Assembly (NCBI RefSeq): GCF_003112455.1
Contig: NZ_BDQX01000394.1
Span: forward strand, 48,508-93,404
DNA from: Paenibacillus agaridevorans
Lineage (GTDB): Bacteria > Bacillota > Bacilli > Paenibacillales > Paenibacillaceae
Direction of reading: 5' to 3'
DNA length: 44,897 bases
Position 1 is the first letter of the stretch, and every line of letters starts with the position of its first letter. A model generated the notes under the pieces. It worked only from the letters and a program-made list of their open reading frames with translations, did not search any database and had not been told where the DNA came from. Shown piece by piece: positions 1-9,047 of the stretch. Both the position numbers and the translations under genes were made by a program.

Positions 1-23
1 GTTCTCGTTCTCTGTGTTATTGC

Positions 24-1334
24 TTATTTGATTTGGGAATCGGCTTGCTTTTGAGCGTCTGCAAGAACAGCGTCAACGGCTTTGCCGTTCAGGTAGTTCT
101 GCATTTCCACGACGAGGATGTCTTCGATCGCGTACGTGTGCATGCCGTAGTTGACGTTAGGGATTTCCGCAGTCCATTTCGCGAAGTCCTGCACGATCTC
201 TTGACCGCCGAAGAAATCGTTTTTCGCTTTGTACGCTTCGCCTTCGGATGCAGGCTTGTAAGTGCCTATCGCGCCGATCTCTGTGACGAGCTTCTGGTAC
301 AGATCCACGTCTTTGCCAAGCGTAGCGCCGAGGAATTCGGCTGCCGCCTCTTTGCCCGGCACGTTCAGGACGTACCACGAGCTGCCGCCGAGGCTGGATG
401 CGTGTACGGAATTGGCGTTGTTCGTCAGCTTAGGCAGCGGAACGATCGCCCATTTGCCGGATTGGTCGGCTGCCGCCGTGATGGAAGGCGTGAACCAGTT
501 GCCAGTCGGTACGGATGCCGCCGCGCCGCTGTTGTAATTTGCCACGAATTGGCTCCAGTCGGAGTGGATTTTTACAATGTTGGCGTCCATCATTTTTTTG
601 TACGTTTCAAATGCTTCTTTCAGAGCGGCGTTACCGGCCAGATCTGCCGTCTTGCCGTCTTCCTTCAGATACCAGGAGCCCGCGGATTGAATCATGACGC
701 GCAGGATGCCGAGGTCATTTGGATCAAGGGACAGCATTTCTTTCCCCGTTTTTTCCTTAACGGCCTTGCCGATCTCGATGTACTGATCCCAGGTGATGTT
801 TTGCATATCTTCTACCTTATATCCGGCTTGCTCCAGATAGTCGGTTCTTACATATAAGCCGGTAACGCCGGAGTCGAATGGAAGTCCGTAGTTTACGCCG
901 TCCACGCTAGTCGGTCCCAGCTTGTATTCCGCGAAGTCGGAAGCCTTGAAGCTGTCCGTCAGAGGATGGAACATGTCCGGATAAGCCTGCAGGAAGCTTT
1001 GTGCCCGGTAGTCCTCGATCAGAACGATGTTCGGAAGACCTTTTGTCGTGCCGGAGCTCATGCCCGTGTTCAGCTTCTGAACGATATCGGCTTGCGCGTT
1101 TTCGATGATTTCGATCTTTACGTTAGCGTTGTCGTCGGCGTAAGCTTCTTTCGCCAGATTCATCGCTCTAATATTGAAGTTCGGATCCCATGCCCAAACC
1201 GTAAGGTTGGTTGTTTCCGCCGCGTTGTTGCCGCCGTTCGCGCCGCCTTCGCCCGCCTTATTGTTGGCGTTCGATGAGCACGCCGCCGTAACAACCATCA
1301 TGCCGGCAAGCAGAAGAGCCATCATTTTTTTCAT
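24..1334 (-). CDS. ABC transporter sugar-binding lipoprotein
   Basis: Extracellular solute-binding protein of a carbohydrate ABC importer, 436 aa, anchored outside the membrane as a lipoprotein. The N-terminus is a lipoprotein signal (MKKMMALLLAG, then a lipobox ending AAC at about residue 19) followed by a Gly/Asn/Ala-rich linker. The mature part has the usual type-1 binding-protein pattern (LTVWAWDPNF near the start, PNIVLIEDYRAQSF, YGLPFDSGVTGLYVRTDYLEQAG, GSSWYVLNVPGKEAAAEFL). The ATG at 1334 was chosen because GGAGG lies just upstream and the signal peptide begins there; the frame stays open for 46 more codons without a signal. It follows a YesM/YesN-type kinase and regulator on the same strand, so it is probably controlled by them. 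Permease genes would be expected beyond the left edge. The substrate cannot be read from the sequence. Confidence 0.9.
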   Translation of the reverse strand: MKKMMALLLAGMMVVTAACSSNANNKAGEGGANGGNNAAETTNLTVWAWDPNFNIRAMNLAKEAYADDNANVKIEIIENAQADIVQKLNTGMSSGTTKGLPNIVLIEDYRAQSFLQAYPDMFHPLTDSFKASDFAEYKLGPTSVDGVNYGLPFDSGVTGLYVRTDYLEQAGYKVEDMQNITWDQYIEIGKAVKEKTGKEMLSLDPNDLGILRVMIQSAGSWYLKEDGKTADLAGNAALKEAFETYKKMMDANIVKIHSDWSQFVANYNSGAAASVPTGNWFTPSITAAADQSGKWAIVPLPKLTNNANSVHASSLGGSSWYVLNVPGKEAAAEFLGATLGKDVDLYQKLVTEIGAIGTYKPASEGEAYKAKNDFFGGQEIVQDFAKWTAEIPNVNYGMHTYAIEDILVVEMQNYLNGKAVDAVLADAQKQADSQIK

Positions 1335-1362
1335 TTGTCCAGACCTCCATTTTATATATGTG

Positions 1363-1378
1363 GCGAAAGCGTTTCCCG
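1363..1378. promoter_or_regulatory. cre-like catabolite operator upstream of the binding-protein gene
   Basis: GCGAAAGCGTTTCCCG resembles the CcpA/LacI-family operator pattern (TGNAANCGNWNNCA) and sits about 30 bp upstream of the binding-protein start. That position suits carbon catabolite control. This is a motif match by eye only. Confidence 0.4.
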
Positions 1379-1512
1379 CCTTCTGATAACATCTTAGCAT
1401 CGGGACAAAAGCGTGCGTTATGAGGATCTTTGCCTTCAATTGTCGGATTGTTATCAGTTGCGCATTAGTCACTTTCTGTCATTTGGAGTATCTTTGGATT
1501 ATTGGACGATTT

Positions 1513-3291
1513 TTATTCCTCAATCAAAGGAATGCGGATCTTCACCTTTGTTCCTTGCCCCGGCTGGCTCGTCACCGTCACGCCGTAACTCTCGCCGTAG
1601 AGAAGCTTGATGCGCTCGTGCACATTTTTCACCCCGATGCCGGTAAACAGCTGCCGCCGTCCCTCCCGCTTCGCCAGCCTGTCATCCTCGATTGCCGCCG
1701 GATCGAAGCCGTCGCCATCGTCGACGACCTCGCAGACAAGCGCGTCCGGTTCCTTCGCCGCCATAAAGTAAATACTGCCTGTCGCCTTGCGGTTGAAGCC
1801 ATGAAAGAATGCATTTTCGATAAAGGGTTGGATCATCAGCTTCGGCACATGGTACCCCATGCAATCCGGCGCGACAAAATAGTTCATCTTGATCCGATCG
1901 CCGTACCGGACATGATTGATGAATACGTAGTTGCGCATATTGACGAGCTCCTGGCTGAGCGTAATCGTCTCGCTGACGTTGCCGATCGCGTTCTGCAGCA
2001 GCGAGATCAGGGAATTGATTGTATCCGCCGCCTTCTCCTTGCTGCCCTGCTGCACCATAAATTTTACCGAGGCAAGCGTGTTGTAAAGGAAGTGCGGATT
2101 AATCTGCTGCTGCAATGCCTCCAGCTCCGCATTGCGCTGCTGCTTCTGGGTATGCACCAGCTCCTTTACGTATTCTTGCAGTTCGTCCATCATAGCGTTA
2201 AATGCTTGACCCAGCTGCCTCGTCTCGTAGCTCCCGCCTACGTTGACATGATGGTCGAATTCATACTTGGAGATTGTGGAAATTTGTTTGACGAGCCGGG
2301 TCAGCGACTTCGTCAGTCTCCTGGAAATAAGAAAGACGATAATCAGCGCCGCCGCGACGATGGCAATAACGCTGAGCGCAATGGTCCTCGTATCGGTGAG
2401 CTGGCCGATCGCCGCTTCCTTGTCGACCAGATTGATAAGATAGAGCCCGAACGGCGCCAGCATCCGGGATAACACGATACCTTCCTTGCCCATAATCTCC
2501 GCATTTACGGAGGCCAGCTTCTTCTCCTCAATATCCTTCGCGTATTGGAGCAGATCGGGAAACGGCTGTCCCAGCCAGGCCGTACGGTTGCTCGATACGA
2601 TAGAGCCCGCTTCGTCCATGATCGCGACGTCGTTTCCGAAGCTGGTAAAGCTTTCGAAAAACTTCTTGAAGTCTCTTTCCCGGATCGCAAAATAAATCGC
2701 GCCGTACACGTCGTCCGTCGTACGGTCGATGAGCGCCTTGGACGCGACGATCGTCGGCTCCGTTGCCGCTACGCCCGAGCGGCTCGAATCGTCATATTGA
2801 TAGTGGATCTTGCGCGGCTCCGCAAGCGTTCGATCGGTTAAGGGATGCTCGCGAAGCTTGGCCCCGTACACCGGCCAAAGCGCGGGATCCGTCGTATAGC
2901 TCCTTCCGTTCATGCCGATGACCGTTATGCCTACCTCATAAGCGTCCACCAGAGATTGAATTCGTTTAACCTGTTCCACCAAATTGTAATAGGATCGATA
3001 TTGCTCCAGGGAGCTGCCGTCTCCCTCGGACAGGGCGCCTCTGATCGTGCCGCTCTGCTGGGCGTTGTTAGCCGCCATAACGACGGCATAGCTGAACGCG
3101 TCCATATTGCTCGTAATCTGAGCGATGACCTTGGCGTTTGTAATACTGAAAGTTTGCATAAATACCCGTTCCGATGTATTGATCGTGGTCCAGGTAGACG
3201 TCACGGATACGGCAATAATCGAGACCACCATAATAATAAACATCTTAATAAACAAGCCGTTGTACTTGAATCGATCGAATACGTTCCTCAT
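1513..3291 (-). CDS. YesM-type sensor histidine kinase
   Basis: Membrane sensor kinase of a two-component system, 592 aa. The order is TM1 (about 13-33), a large extracellular sensing region (34-300), TM2 (about 303-324), HAMP linker (about 325-380), then a LytS/YesM-type His_kinase domain. The phosphoacceptor is His400 in QQQINPHFLYNTL. ATP-binding motifs follow: N box with Asn493 (QPFIENAFFHGF), G1 (DDGDGFDP, 524-531) and G2 (TGIGVKNVHERI, 550-561). Its start overlaps the end of the response-regulator gene by 4 bp (ATGA), so the two are translationally coupled and should be partners. In Bacillales such pairs usually sense carbohydrates or polymers and switch on the adjacent ABC importer, which fits the binding protein that follows. 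Confidence 0.95.
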   Translation of the reverse strand: MRNVFDRFKYNGLFIKMFIIMVVSIIAVSVTSTWTTINTSERVFMQTFSITNAKVIAQITSNMDAFSYAVVMAANNAQQSGTIRGALSEGDGSSLEQYRSYYNLVEQVKRIQSLVDAYEVGITVIGMNGRSYTTDPALWPVYGAKLREHPLTDRTLAEPRKIHYQYDDSSRSGVAATEPTIVASKALIDRTTDDVYGAIYFAIRERDFKKFFESFTSFGNDVAIMDEAGSIVSSNRTAWLGQPFPDLLQYAKDIEEKKLASVNAEIMGKEGIVLSRMLAPFGLYLINLVDKEAAIGQLTDTRTIALSVIAIVAAALIIVFLISRRLTKSLTRLVKQISTISKYEFDHHVNVGGSYETRQLGQAFNAMMDELQEYVKELVHTQKQQRNAELEALQQQINPHFLYNTLASVKFMVQQGSKEKAADTINSLISLLQNAIGNVSETITLSQELVNMRNYVFINHVRYGDRIKMNYFVAPDCMGYHVPKLMIQPFIENAFFHGFNRKATGSIYFMAAKEPDALVCEVVDDGDGFDPAAIEDDRLAKREGRRQLFTGIGVKNVHERIKLLYGESYGVTVTSQPGQGTKVKIRIPLIEE

Positions 3292-4883
3292 ACCCGCCCC
3301 TTCTCTTCTCCCACGAATTGCCTCCTGTAGCGGCTCGGCGAAAGCCCCGTCGACTTCTTGAACACCTTGCAGAAGTAGCTGTGGTCGGAGTAGCCCACCA
3401 TGCCGCTAATCTCGGAGATCATCGCGTCGCCCTTGCGCAGCAGCTCCTCTGCCTTCTCGATTCTGACCTTGTGCAAATAATCGACGAACCCCTCGCTGTT
3501 ATGCGCGGAGAAGTAGCTGGACAGATAAGAGGCATTAAAGTGGAAGTGTTTCGCCATATCCGTCAGGTTCAGCGGCTCCGCATAATGCTGGTGAATGTAA
3601 TCAAGCAGCTTCTTCATGTTGGCGTTGCCCGGCAAAGCGGCCTTGTCCGAGATACATGCCTCCGCCTCGGCGATAAAGGCATCCAGACAATTCAGCGCCT
3701 CGGAGGCGGACTTGGCATCCTCGATCGCCTTGAAGTGGCGATACTTATCCTTCTCAAGCTCTCGGGCGTCATACTCCATATTGCCCAGCAGCACCGTTAT
3801 ATTGAAAACGAGATTGCCCAGGAACGACTTGAAGGCGAACACATCCGTCGTATAATCGCCGGCCATCGCCTTGGCGTGATCGCGCAAATAATGGAAAGCC
3901 TGATGGAACTGGCCTCGCTTGAAGTCCTCCGTAAAACGGTTCAAATGGAAGCTCTCCGTTTGCAGCACCGGCGGAGGCAGCTTGCCCTCCTGCAGAACGC
4001 CCATATCCGGCAGATAGAAAGCATAACCCAGCAGCCTGGTCAAAGAGCCGTTGTACACGTCGCGCAGCTCTTTCACATCCGGGAACGGATTCGTGACCGC
4101 GATCGGAATACGCTGGCCAGCAGCGGACAAGCTGACCGCCGCCATGCCTGCTATGCGGACCGCTTCGTCCATCGCGCTCTGGTCGGCGTTGATCAAGACG
4201 GCCCTCAGCTGCCCTTCTATTGGAAGTGCCCGTATAACGGGCAGGTTCCTTTCAGAGCTGGAGCTCGACGCCAGCAAGCCCGTTAACTTCTCCTGCAGCT
4301 GAACCGCAGAAAGTTGAACGCCTTCCTCCAGTACTCGCGGGTCAAAGCCGGCTAGCAAGAAGAGCGGATGCGGAAACGTCTCCCGAAGCTCGTCCGCCGA
4401 GAAGTCGGCATCGTATCCGGATAAAAGACGCTCCAGCTTCTGCTCCAGGGAAGGAGCGTAGCCGCCCCCCGACGACTCCTTGGCGCCGAGCGAGGGAATA
4501 CGCTGCGCCGTCATCTTAAGCACCGTCAGCAGATGCTGGAGATCGAGCTTCGGCTTTAAAATATAATCCGCGACGCCGCTCTGAAACGTCGAACGGACAT
4601 AATCGAATTCGCCGAAGCTGCTTAATACGATCACTTCTATCTCGGGGTAATGCTTCTTGATCTGCCTGGTCAGCTCTTCTCCATCCATGACCGGCATCAC
4701 GATGTCCGTAATGACAATATGCGGCCTCAGCTCGGCGATCCGCTCCAACGCCTCTTGTCCGTTTGACGCCTCTCCGACAATATGGAAGCCTTCCTGCTCC
4801 CACGCCATAAAATGTTTGATTCCCTGTCTAATGAGTACCTCGTCGTCGACGATGAGCACCCTGCAGTATTCGGACGCTGCCAT
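3288..4883 (-). CDS. YesN-type AraC-family response regulator
   Basis: Cytoplasmic DNA-binding response regulator, 531 aa. The N-terminal receiver domain (about 7-125) has the acidic pair in IVDDE, phosphoacceptor Asp60 in HIVITDIVMPVMDG, and the conserved Lys in DYILKPK. A long middle region with no recognised motif follows (about 130-420). The C-terminus is an AraC/XylS helix-turn-helix pair (about 430-530: LLDYIHQHYAEPLNLTDMAK, then YSDHSYFCKVFKKSTGLSPSRYR). It is the first gene of a coupled regulator-kinase pair with the kinase downstream. Targets are probably the adjacent sugar importer, inferred from position. Confidence 0.95.
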   Translation of the reverse strand: MAASEYCRVLIVDDEVLIRQGIKHFMAWEQEGFHIVGEASNGQEALERIAELRPHIVITDIVMPVMDGEELTRQIKKHYPEIEVIVLSSFGEFDYVRSTFQSGVADYILKPKLDLQHLLTVLKMTAQRIPSLGAKESSGGGYAPSLEQKLERLLSGYDADFSADELRETFPHPLFLLAGFDPRVLEEGVQLSAVQLQEKLTGLLASSSSSERNLPVIRALPIEGQLRAVLINADQSAMDEAVRIAGMAAVSLSAAGQRIPIAVTNPFPDVKELRDVYNGSLTRLLGYAFYLPDMGVLQEGKLPPPVLQTESFHLNRFTEDFKRGQFHQAFHYLRDHAKAMAGDYTTDVFAFKSFLGNLVFNITVLLGNMEYDARELEKDKYRHFKAIEDAKSASEALNCLDAFIAEAEACISDKAALPGNANMKKLLDYIHQHYAEPLNLTDMAKHFHFNASYLSSYFSAHNSEGFVDYLHKVRIEKAEELLRKGDAMISEISGMVGYSDHSYFCKVFKKSTGLSPSRYRRQFVGEEKGRV

Positions 4884-5029
4884 ATGGGCCGCACCTCCCG
4901 CGCGTAATGAATGTGCTTCTAGTATAGCCGTTCTTCACGACAACTGTAATGCCCCTTGGGAGAGCATGAGCGTAAGCCGTCGATATGACTGGGAAGATGA
5001 GGGGGGCAGATGGGGAAAGAACATGAACG

Positions 5030-5105
5030 AACGCCGGACGGATGGAGAACGAGCGTGGAAGGAACGCGGAACGGATGGGGAACTATCGTGGAAGTAACGC
5101 GGCGG
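5030..5105. repeat. 33-bp tandem repeat, about 2.3 copies
   Basis: Two diverged 33-bp units (5030-5062 and 5063-5095) share AACGC-GGAC/GGAAC, GGATGG-GAAC and CGTGGAAG. A third unit begins at 5096 with AACGCGG and then breaks off. The unit is not part of a recognisable gene. Confidence 0.7.
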
Positions 5106-5108
5106 AAG

Positions 5109-5295
5109 TCTAACGGACATGGTTGCATCTTAGACGCCGTTATTGTATCAGCTACGATTCTAACGGACACAGTGGACGCTAAGCCGGGCGAACGGGGCGA
5201 TATACCTTGCATTTGATGCTCAAAGAGTTGCTGATGTCCGTTAGGAATTTGAATTTGTGTTTTTGGTGCGCTAAGCGTCGCTAATGTCCGTTAGA
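5109..5295. repeat. TCTAACGGACA repeat: two direct pairs facing each other
   Basis: The 11-mer TCTAACGGACA occurs on the plus strand at 5109-5119 and 5159-5169. It occurs on the minus strand at 5235-5245 (last base differs) and 5285-5295. Start-to-start distance within each pair is exactly 50 bp. Similarity continues past the core in some copies (GACGCTAAG-like or GACGCTTAG-like sequence about 15 bp on). Another pair with the same 50-bp spacing lies at 38706-38766. Confidence 0.8.
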
Positions 5296-5369
5296 GGGTT
5301 CGCCAACAGAAAGCTGGTCGTGATTTTTCGTGTTTCGTATAAAAATCTCTGACGGCTACGGCCAAGTCC

Positions 5370-5405
5370 GGCTCAATATAGCGGACTTTTCCACTATATT
5401 GAGCC
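5370..5405. terminator. Long perfect hairpin downstream of spermidine synthase
   Basis: GGCTCAATATAG (5370-5381) pairs perfectly with CTATATTGAGCC (5394-5405). After one mismatch three further pairs close a CTTT loop. It lies 60 bp past the spermidine synthase stop, so it may end or protect that transcript. There is no clear T-run on either side, so it may equally be one of the dispersed palindromes of this interval. Confidence 0.5.
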
Positions 5406-5464
5406 CATCCGAATCGAGCCGATCAACTTCGACAGCCTGATCATCGGCCGGCAGATACACCCCA

Positions 5465-6292
5465 TTATTTGACCAAATCCTCTACAAACTTCGGCAGCAC
5501 GAATGCCGCTTTGTGAAGGCGGGGCGTGTAATACTTGGTCGCAAGCTCCGGAATGGACGATTCCTCGACTTCAAGCGGATCGTAAGTCTTGCTGCCCATC
5601 GTAAATGTCCACAGGCCGCTTGGATACGTCGGGATGTTGGCGCCGTAAACGCGCACGATCGGGAACACTTCCTTCACGTCGCGGTTCACGCTTTTTATTA
5701 GTTCCGCCTTGAACCAAGGATTGTCCGTCTGCGCGACGAAGATGCCGTCCTCCTTCAGCGCTTCGTAGATGCCTTGGTAGAAACCGCGCGTGAACAGGTT
5801 CGCCGCAGGGCCGACCGGCTCGGTGGAATCCACCATGATGACGTCGTACGCATTTTTGTGATCGTGAATATGCATAAATCCATCGCCTACGAGCACTTCG
5901 ACGCGGGGATTGTCCAGTTCGCCGGCAATGCTCGGCAAATACGTTTTGGAATATTCGATGACCTTGCCGTCGATGTCGACAAGGACCGCTTTTTTTACCT
6001 TGGGATGTTTCATCACTTCGCGAATCACGCCGCCGTCGCCGCCCCCTACTACGAGAACATGCTCCGGATCAGGATGCGTGGACAATACCGGATGCGCGAC
6101 CATCTCGTGATAAACGAACTCATCTCTAACGGTTGTCATAACCATGCCGTCCAGGACCAGCATCGTACCGAACTCTTCCGTTTCGATCATATCCAACTGT
6201 TGAAAGTCGGTTTGCTCATGGACATACGTTTTCGTAATTTTAGCCGTTATGCCGAAGCTTTCGGTCTGTTTCTCGGTATACCACATTTCCAT
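5465..6292 (-). CDS. speE: Spermidine synthase (polyamine aminopropyltransferase)
   Basis: Transfers an aminopropyl group from decarboxylated S-adenosylmethionine to putrescine, giving spermidine; cytoplasmic, 275 aa, the normal bacterial length. Visible motifs are the N-terminal beta domain start (MWYTEKQTESFGITAKI), DEFVYHEMVAHP, the nucleotide loop VVGGGDGGVIREV (Gly83-Gly88), the acidic cofactor residue in VLVDIDGKVIEYSK, GDGFMHI, and the catalytic aspartate in MVDSTEPVGPA (Asp155). AGAAGGGA precedes the start at a good distance. It is divergent from a penicillin-binding protein gene across a 271-bp interval and stands alone on its strand. Confidence 0.97.
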   Translation of the reverse strand: MEMWYTEKQTESFGITAKITKTYVHEQTDFQQLDMIETEEFGTMLVLDGMVMTTVRDEFVYHEMVAHPVLSTHPDPEHVLVVGGGDGGVIREVMKHPKVKKAVLVDIDGKVIEYSKTYLPSIAGELDNPRVEVLVGDGFMHIHDHKNAYDVIMVDSTEPVGPAANLFTRGFYQGIYEALKEDGIFVAQTDNPWFKAELIKSVNRDVKEVFPIVRVYGANIPTYPSGLWTFTMGSKTYDPLEVEESSIPELATKYYTPRLHKAAFVLPKFVEDLVK

Positions 6293-6563
6293 CGTTGATC
6301 CCTTCTTTCCTTTAAAGGTTGTTCAAAAACTCCGCTTTTGAGATTCATACACTCCTGTGCTAAAAACCAAACTTTTTAGCTCGCATATTTAGAAGCGGCA
6401 CGTTTGCGCGCGGTTCAGCCTGTTTTATAGTGTTTCAAACCCGTGCACTTCGTATGACAACAATATCGGCAAATGAATAGCCTATGCCGCAATTTTCCAT
6501 ACTAAAGGTAGAACTTATCAACATGAAGAACAGAACAACCTCTGCGAAAGGGAGTCGGCAGCT

Positions 6564-8705
6564 ATGACCAAGTCTTCCAATCAGCCCGTCAAGCGGCAGG
6601 GCAAGCTGCGCCGCGCCGTCAAATTCCCTCGCCTGTCGGAGCGGCTCCTGGGACCCGCTCTCGCTCTCCGCAAGTGGTCGATTAGGGCAGGTCTGGCCGC
6701 TCTGGCCTGTCTGATCCTGCTTGTCGGGCTTTATCTCTATATAAGGTCGCAGACCCTGCCAGCGTCATCGGTGAGCCAAACCTCTCAAATGCTGGATATC
6801 CATGGAAACGTCATCGACACCTTCCATGCCGGCGAGAACCGACGGTCGGTCGCTCTGGCGGACATCGCGCACGAACTGATCGACGCGACGCTTGCCATCG
6901 AGGATCGCCGCTTCTACGACCATTCCGGATTCGATCTGAGGGGGATGGCGCGAGCCGTCGTCGTTAACGTGCAAGGCATGTCCAAGCTTCAAGGAGCCAG
7001 CACGCTCACCCAACAGCTCGCTCGCAATCTCTACCTGAGCCATGAGCGGACTTGGGAACGCAAGCTTAAGGAAGCCGCGTACACAGCCCAGCTCGAGATG
7101 AGCTATTCCAAGGACGAGATTCTCGCCATGTACTTGAATCAGATCTATTACGGTCATGGCTCGTACGGCGTCGAAGCTGCGGCCATGATGTATTTCGGCA
7201 AACACGCCTCGGAGCTGTCGCTGGCCGAAAGCGCCATGCTCGCCGGCATACCGAAAGGACCAAAATATTATTCGCCATACATGAATATGAAGAACGCCAA
7301 GGACCGTCAGTACATCATTCTGGAATCCATGCTGGAGGGCGGCTCTATTACGGAGGAACAAGCGGCGGCGGCTTATGCCGAAGTGCTGGAATTCCAGCCG
7401 TTCGGCGGGACGGAGCAAGAAGGTTTCGCCCCGTACTTCCGGGACTACATTAGAAGCGTTGCCGTAGATAAGCTCGGCTTCGACGAAAAGCTGCTTAACG
7501 AAGGGGGCATTACGATCTATACGACGCTGGATCAGGAAGTGCAGGCCGCGGCCGAAGAAGCCATCAAAAACGGCATGCCGGAGAGCTCGGAGCAGCAGGC
7601 CGCGCTAGTCTCCATCGATCCCCGTACCGGCTATATCAAAGCGATGGTGGGAGGACGCGATTATTCGAAAAATCAATATAATCGCGTATTCGCAAGCACT
7701 CGTCAGCCTGGTTCGTCGTTCAAGCCCTTTTTATATCTGGCCGCCATCCGCAGCGGATTTATGTCTCCCATCACCCGTTTCAAAAGCGAACCTACCGTCT
7801 TTACCTACGACGAAGGGCGCAAAACTTACAAACCGAGCAACTACGGGGACAAATATACCGGCGATTATATCGATATGCGGAAAGCCATCAGCGGCTCCGA
7901 CAATATCTATGCGGTAAACACGATTATGACTGTAGGGGCCGATAAGGTGATCGAGACGGCCCGTACGTTGGGCATTGACAGCAAGCTGACTCCCGTACCG
8001 TCGCTTGCGCTCGGCACCTCTCCGGTCAGTCCGTACGAGATGGCCTCCGCATATGGCACCTTCGCGAACGGCGGAACACGGATCGAGCCCGTTGCCATCC
8101 TCCGGATTGAAGACCGGAAGGGCAACGTATTATATGAAGCGAAGCCTAAGGCGCAGGAAGCCATTACGCCGGCCGAAGCCTATGTCATGACGAGCCTGCT
8201 GGAGAGCGTGTTCGACGAAGGCGGCACCGCCCATCGCGTAGAGGCTACCATTAAGCGCCCCGTCGCCGGCAAGACGGGAACGACGTCGACCGACGCATGG
8301 CTCGTCGGCTATACGCCGGAGCTGGCGACGGCGGTCTGGGTCGGCTACGACAAGGACCGCATGCTCACCGTCGCGGAAGCCCATCGTGCCGCGCCGATCT
8401 TCGCGAACTTTATGGAGGATGCTTTGGATGCGGTGCCTCCAAAGATGTTTACGGTGCCCGAAGGCGTCGTAAACGTCTACATCGAGCAGGAAAGCGGCAA
8501 GCTGGCGGCGGCCGGCTGCTCCGGTACTACGCGGCTGGAGTCCTTCCTCGCTGGCACGGAGCCGACTGAGGTATGCGGCAACGCGGCAGTCGGAGGAACC
8601 GGAGATTCGGGCACCGATGGCAGTGGAGGCGCAGGCAAAGGCCGTGCCGGTTCGGAGAAACAGCGCTCTTGGTGGCAAGATCTAAAGCGTTGGTGGACGA
8701 ACTGA
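6564..8705 (+). CDS. Class A penicillin-binding protein (PBP1A-type)
   Basis: Bifunctional peptidoglycan synthase, 713 aa, with one N-terminal membrane anchor (about 40-60) and the rest outside the cell. The glycosyltransferase family 51 domain carries the catalytic Glu113 in AIEDRRFYDHSGFD, GASTLTQQLARNL (144-156), RKLKEAAYTAQLE and LNQIYYGHGSYGVEAAA. The transpeptidase domain has all three motifs: SSFK (Ser384 and Lys387), SDN (445-447) and KTGTT (570-574). The tail after about residue 645 is Gly/Ser/Thr-rich and ends in the basic sequence KQRSWWQDLKRWWTN. The start is supported by AAAGGGAG. It is monocistronic with a hairpin terminator at 8817-8855. Confidence 0.97.
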   Translation: MTKSSNQPVKRQGKLRRAVKFPRLSERLLGPALALRKWSIRAGLAALACLILLVGLYLYIRSQTLPASSVSQTSQMLDIHGNVIDTFHAGENRRSVALADIAHELIDATLAIEDRRFYDHSGFDLRGMARAVVVNVQGMSKLQGASTLTQQLARNLYLSHERTWERKLKEAAYTAQLEMSYSKDEILAMYLNQIYYGHGSYGVEAAAMMYFGKHASELSLAESAMLAGIPKGPKYYSPYMNMKNAKDRQYIILESMLEGGSITEEQAAAAYAEVLEFQPFGGTEQEGFAPYFRDYIRSVAVDKLGFDEKLLNEGGITIYTTLDQEVQAAAEEAIKNGMPESSEQQAALVSIDPRTGYIKAMVGGRDYSKNQYNRVFASTRQPGSSFKPFLYLAAIRSGFMSPITRFKSEPTVFTYDEGRKTYKPSNYGDKYTGDYIDMRKAISGSDNIYAVNTIMTVGADKVIETARTLGIDSKLTPVPSLALGTSPVSPYEMASAYGTFANGGTRIEPVAILRIEDRKGNVLYEAKPKAQEAITPAEAYVMTSLLESVFDEGGTAHRVEATIKRPVAGKTGTTSTDAWLVGYTPELATAVWVGYDKDRMLTVAEAHRAAPIFANFMEDALDAVPPKMFTVPEGVVNVYIEQESGKLAAAGCSGTTRLESFLAGTEPTEVCGNAAVGGTGDSGTDGSGGAGKGRAGSEKQRSWWQDLKRWWTN

Positions 8706-8816
8706 CGTTTCGCACGCCGAGATCGTTCCCACGTTCATGCTTCCATCCATTTGTGCCATCCCGCGGCCGAGGTAAGTTCGTCAAGTTTCGCATGCTTTTG
8801 ATCGCATATGCAGCAG

Positions 8817-8856
8817 GCAGGATCGCCCAGTTTTGCGACGGCGGTCCTGCTTTTTC
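8817..8856 (+). terminator. Rho-independent terminator after the PBP gene
   Basis: GCAGGATCGCC (8817-8827) pairs with GGCGGTCCTGC (8840-8850) with one G-T pair, followed by TTTTTC. It lies about 110 bp after the PBP stop. Confidence 0.8.
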
Positions 8857-8963
8857 TTTGGCGATTTAGGCATATAAACCTTGTCTCCGGAGGAAGCAAG
8901 CGCTATTTGTGACAGCCAAAATAAGATTCCGTGTCAAAAATATGTGCAAATCGTGAATTTTCT

Positions 8964-8993
8964 TTGAACAATCGACATAAGATGTGTTATAGT
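8964..8993 (+). promoter_or_regulatory. Predicted vegetative promoter for the small membrane protein
   Basis: TTGAAC (8964-8969) and TATAGT (8988-8993) are 18 bp apart, about 55 bp before the start codon at 9048. The rest of 8706-9047 holds only the PBP terminator. Confidence 0.55.
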
Positions 8994-9047
8994 GGGTATA
9001 AGAATGAAAGAAAGCACTTACATCAATACGTAAGGAGTGTTTCCCCT

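Larger units (their letters stand above)
4884..5464. other. Gene-free interval with several repeat families
   Basis: No credible gene is seen in these 581 bp; short open frames lack ribosome binding sites and family resemblance. The interval holds a 33-bp tandem repeat, four copies of the TCTAACGGACA motif in two opposed pairs, and a strong hairpin near the spermidine synthase end. These are listed separately. Confidence 0.7.

Noticed and set aside
4919..5216. Several open frames in the repeat-rich interval upstream of the response regulator
   Set aside because: They follow the tandem repeats, have no ribosome sites and no recognisable protein features.
5109..5295. CRISPR array suggested by regularly spaced short repeats
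   Set aside because: Only an 11-bp core is repeated, copies face both ways, there are only two copies per run, and no cas gene is present.
6299..6360. Possible insertion-sequence end (GGTTGTTCAAAAACTCC) upstream of speE
   Set aside because: There is no matching inverted end, target duplication or transposase nearby; it may simply be part of the divergent promoter region.
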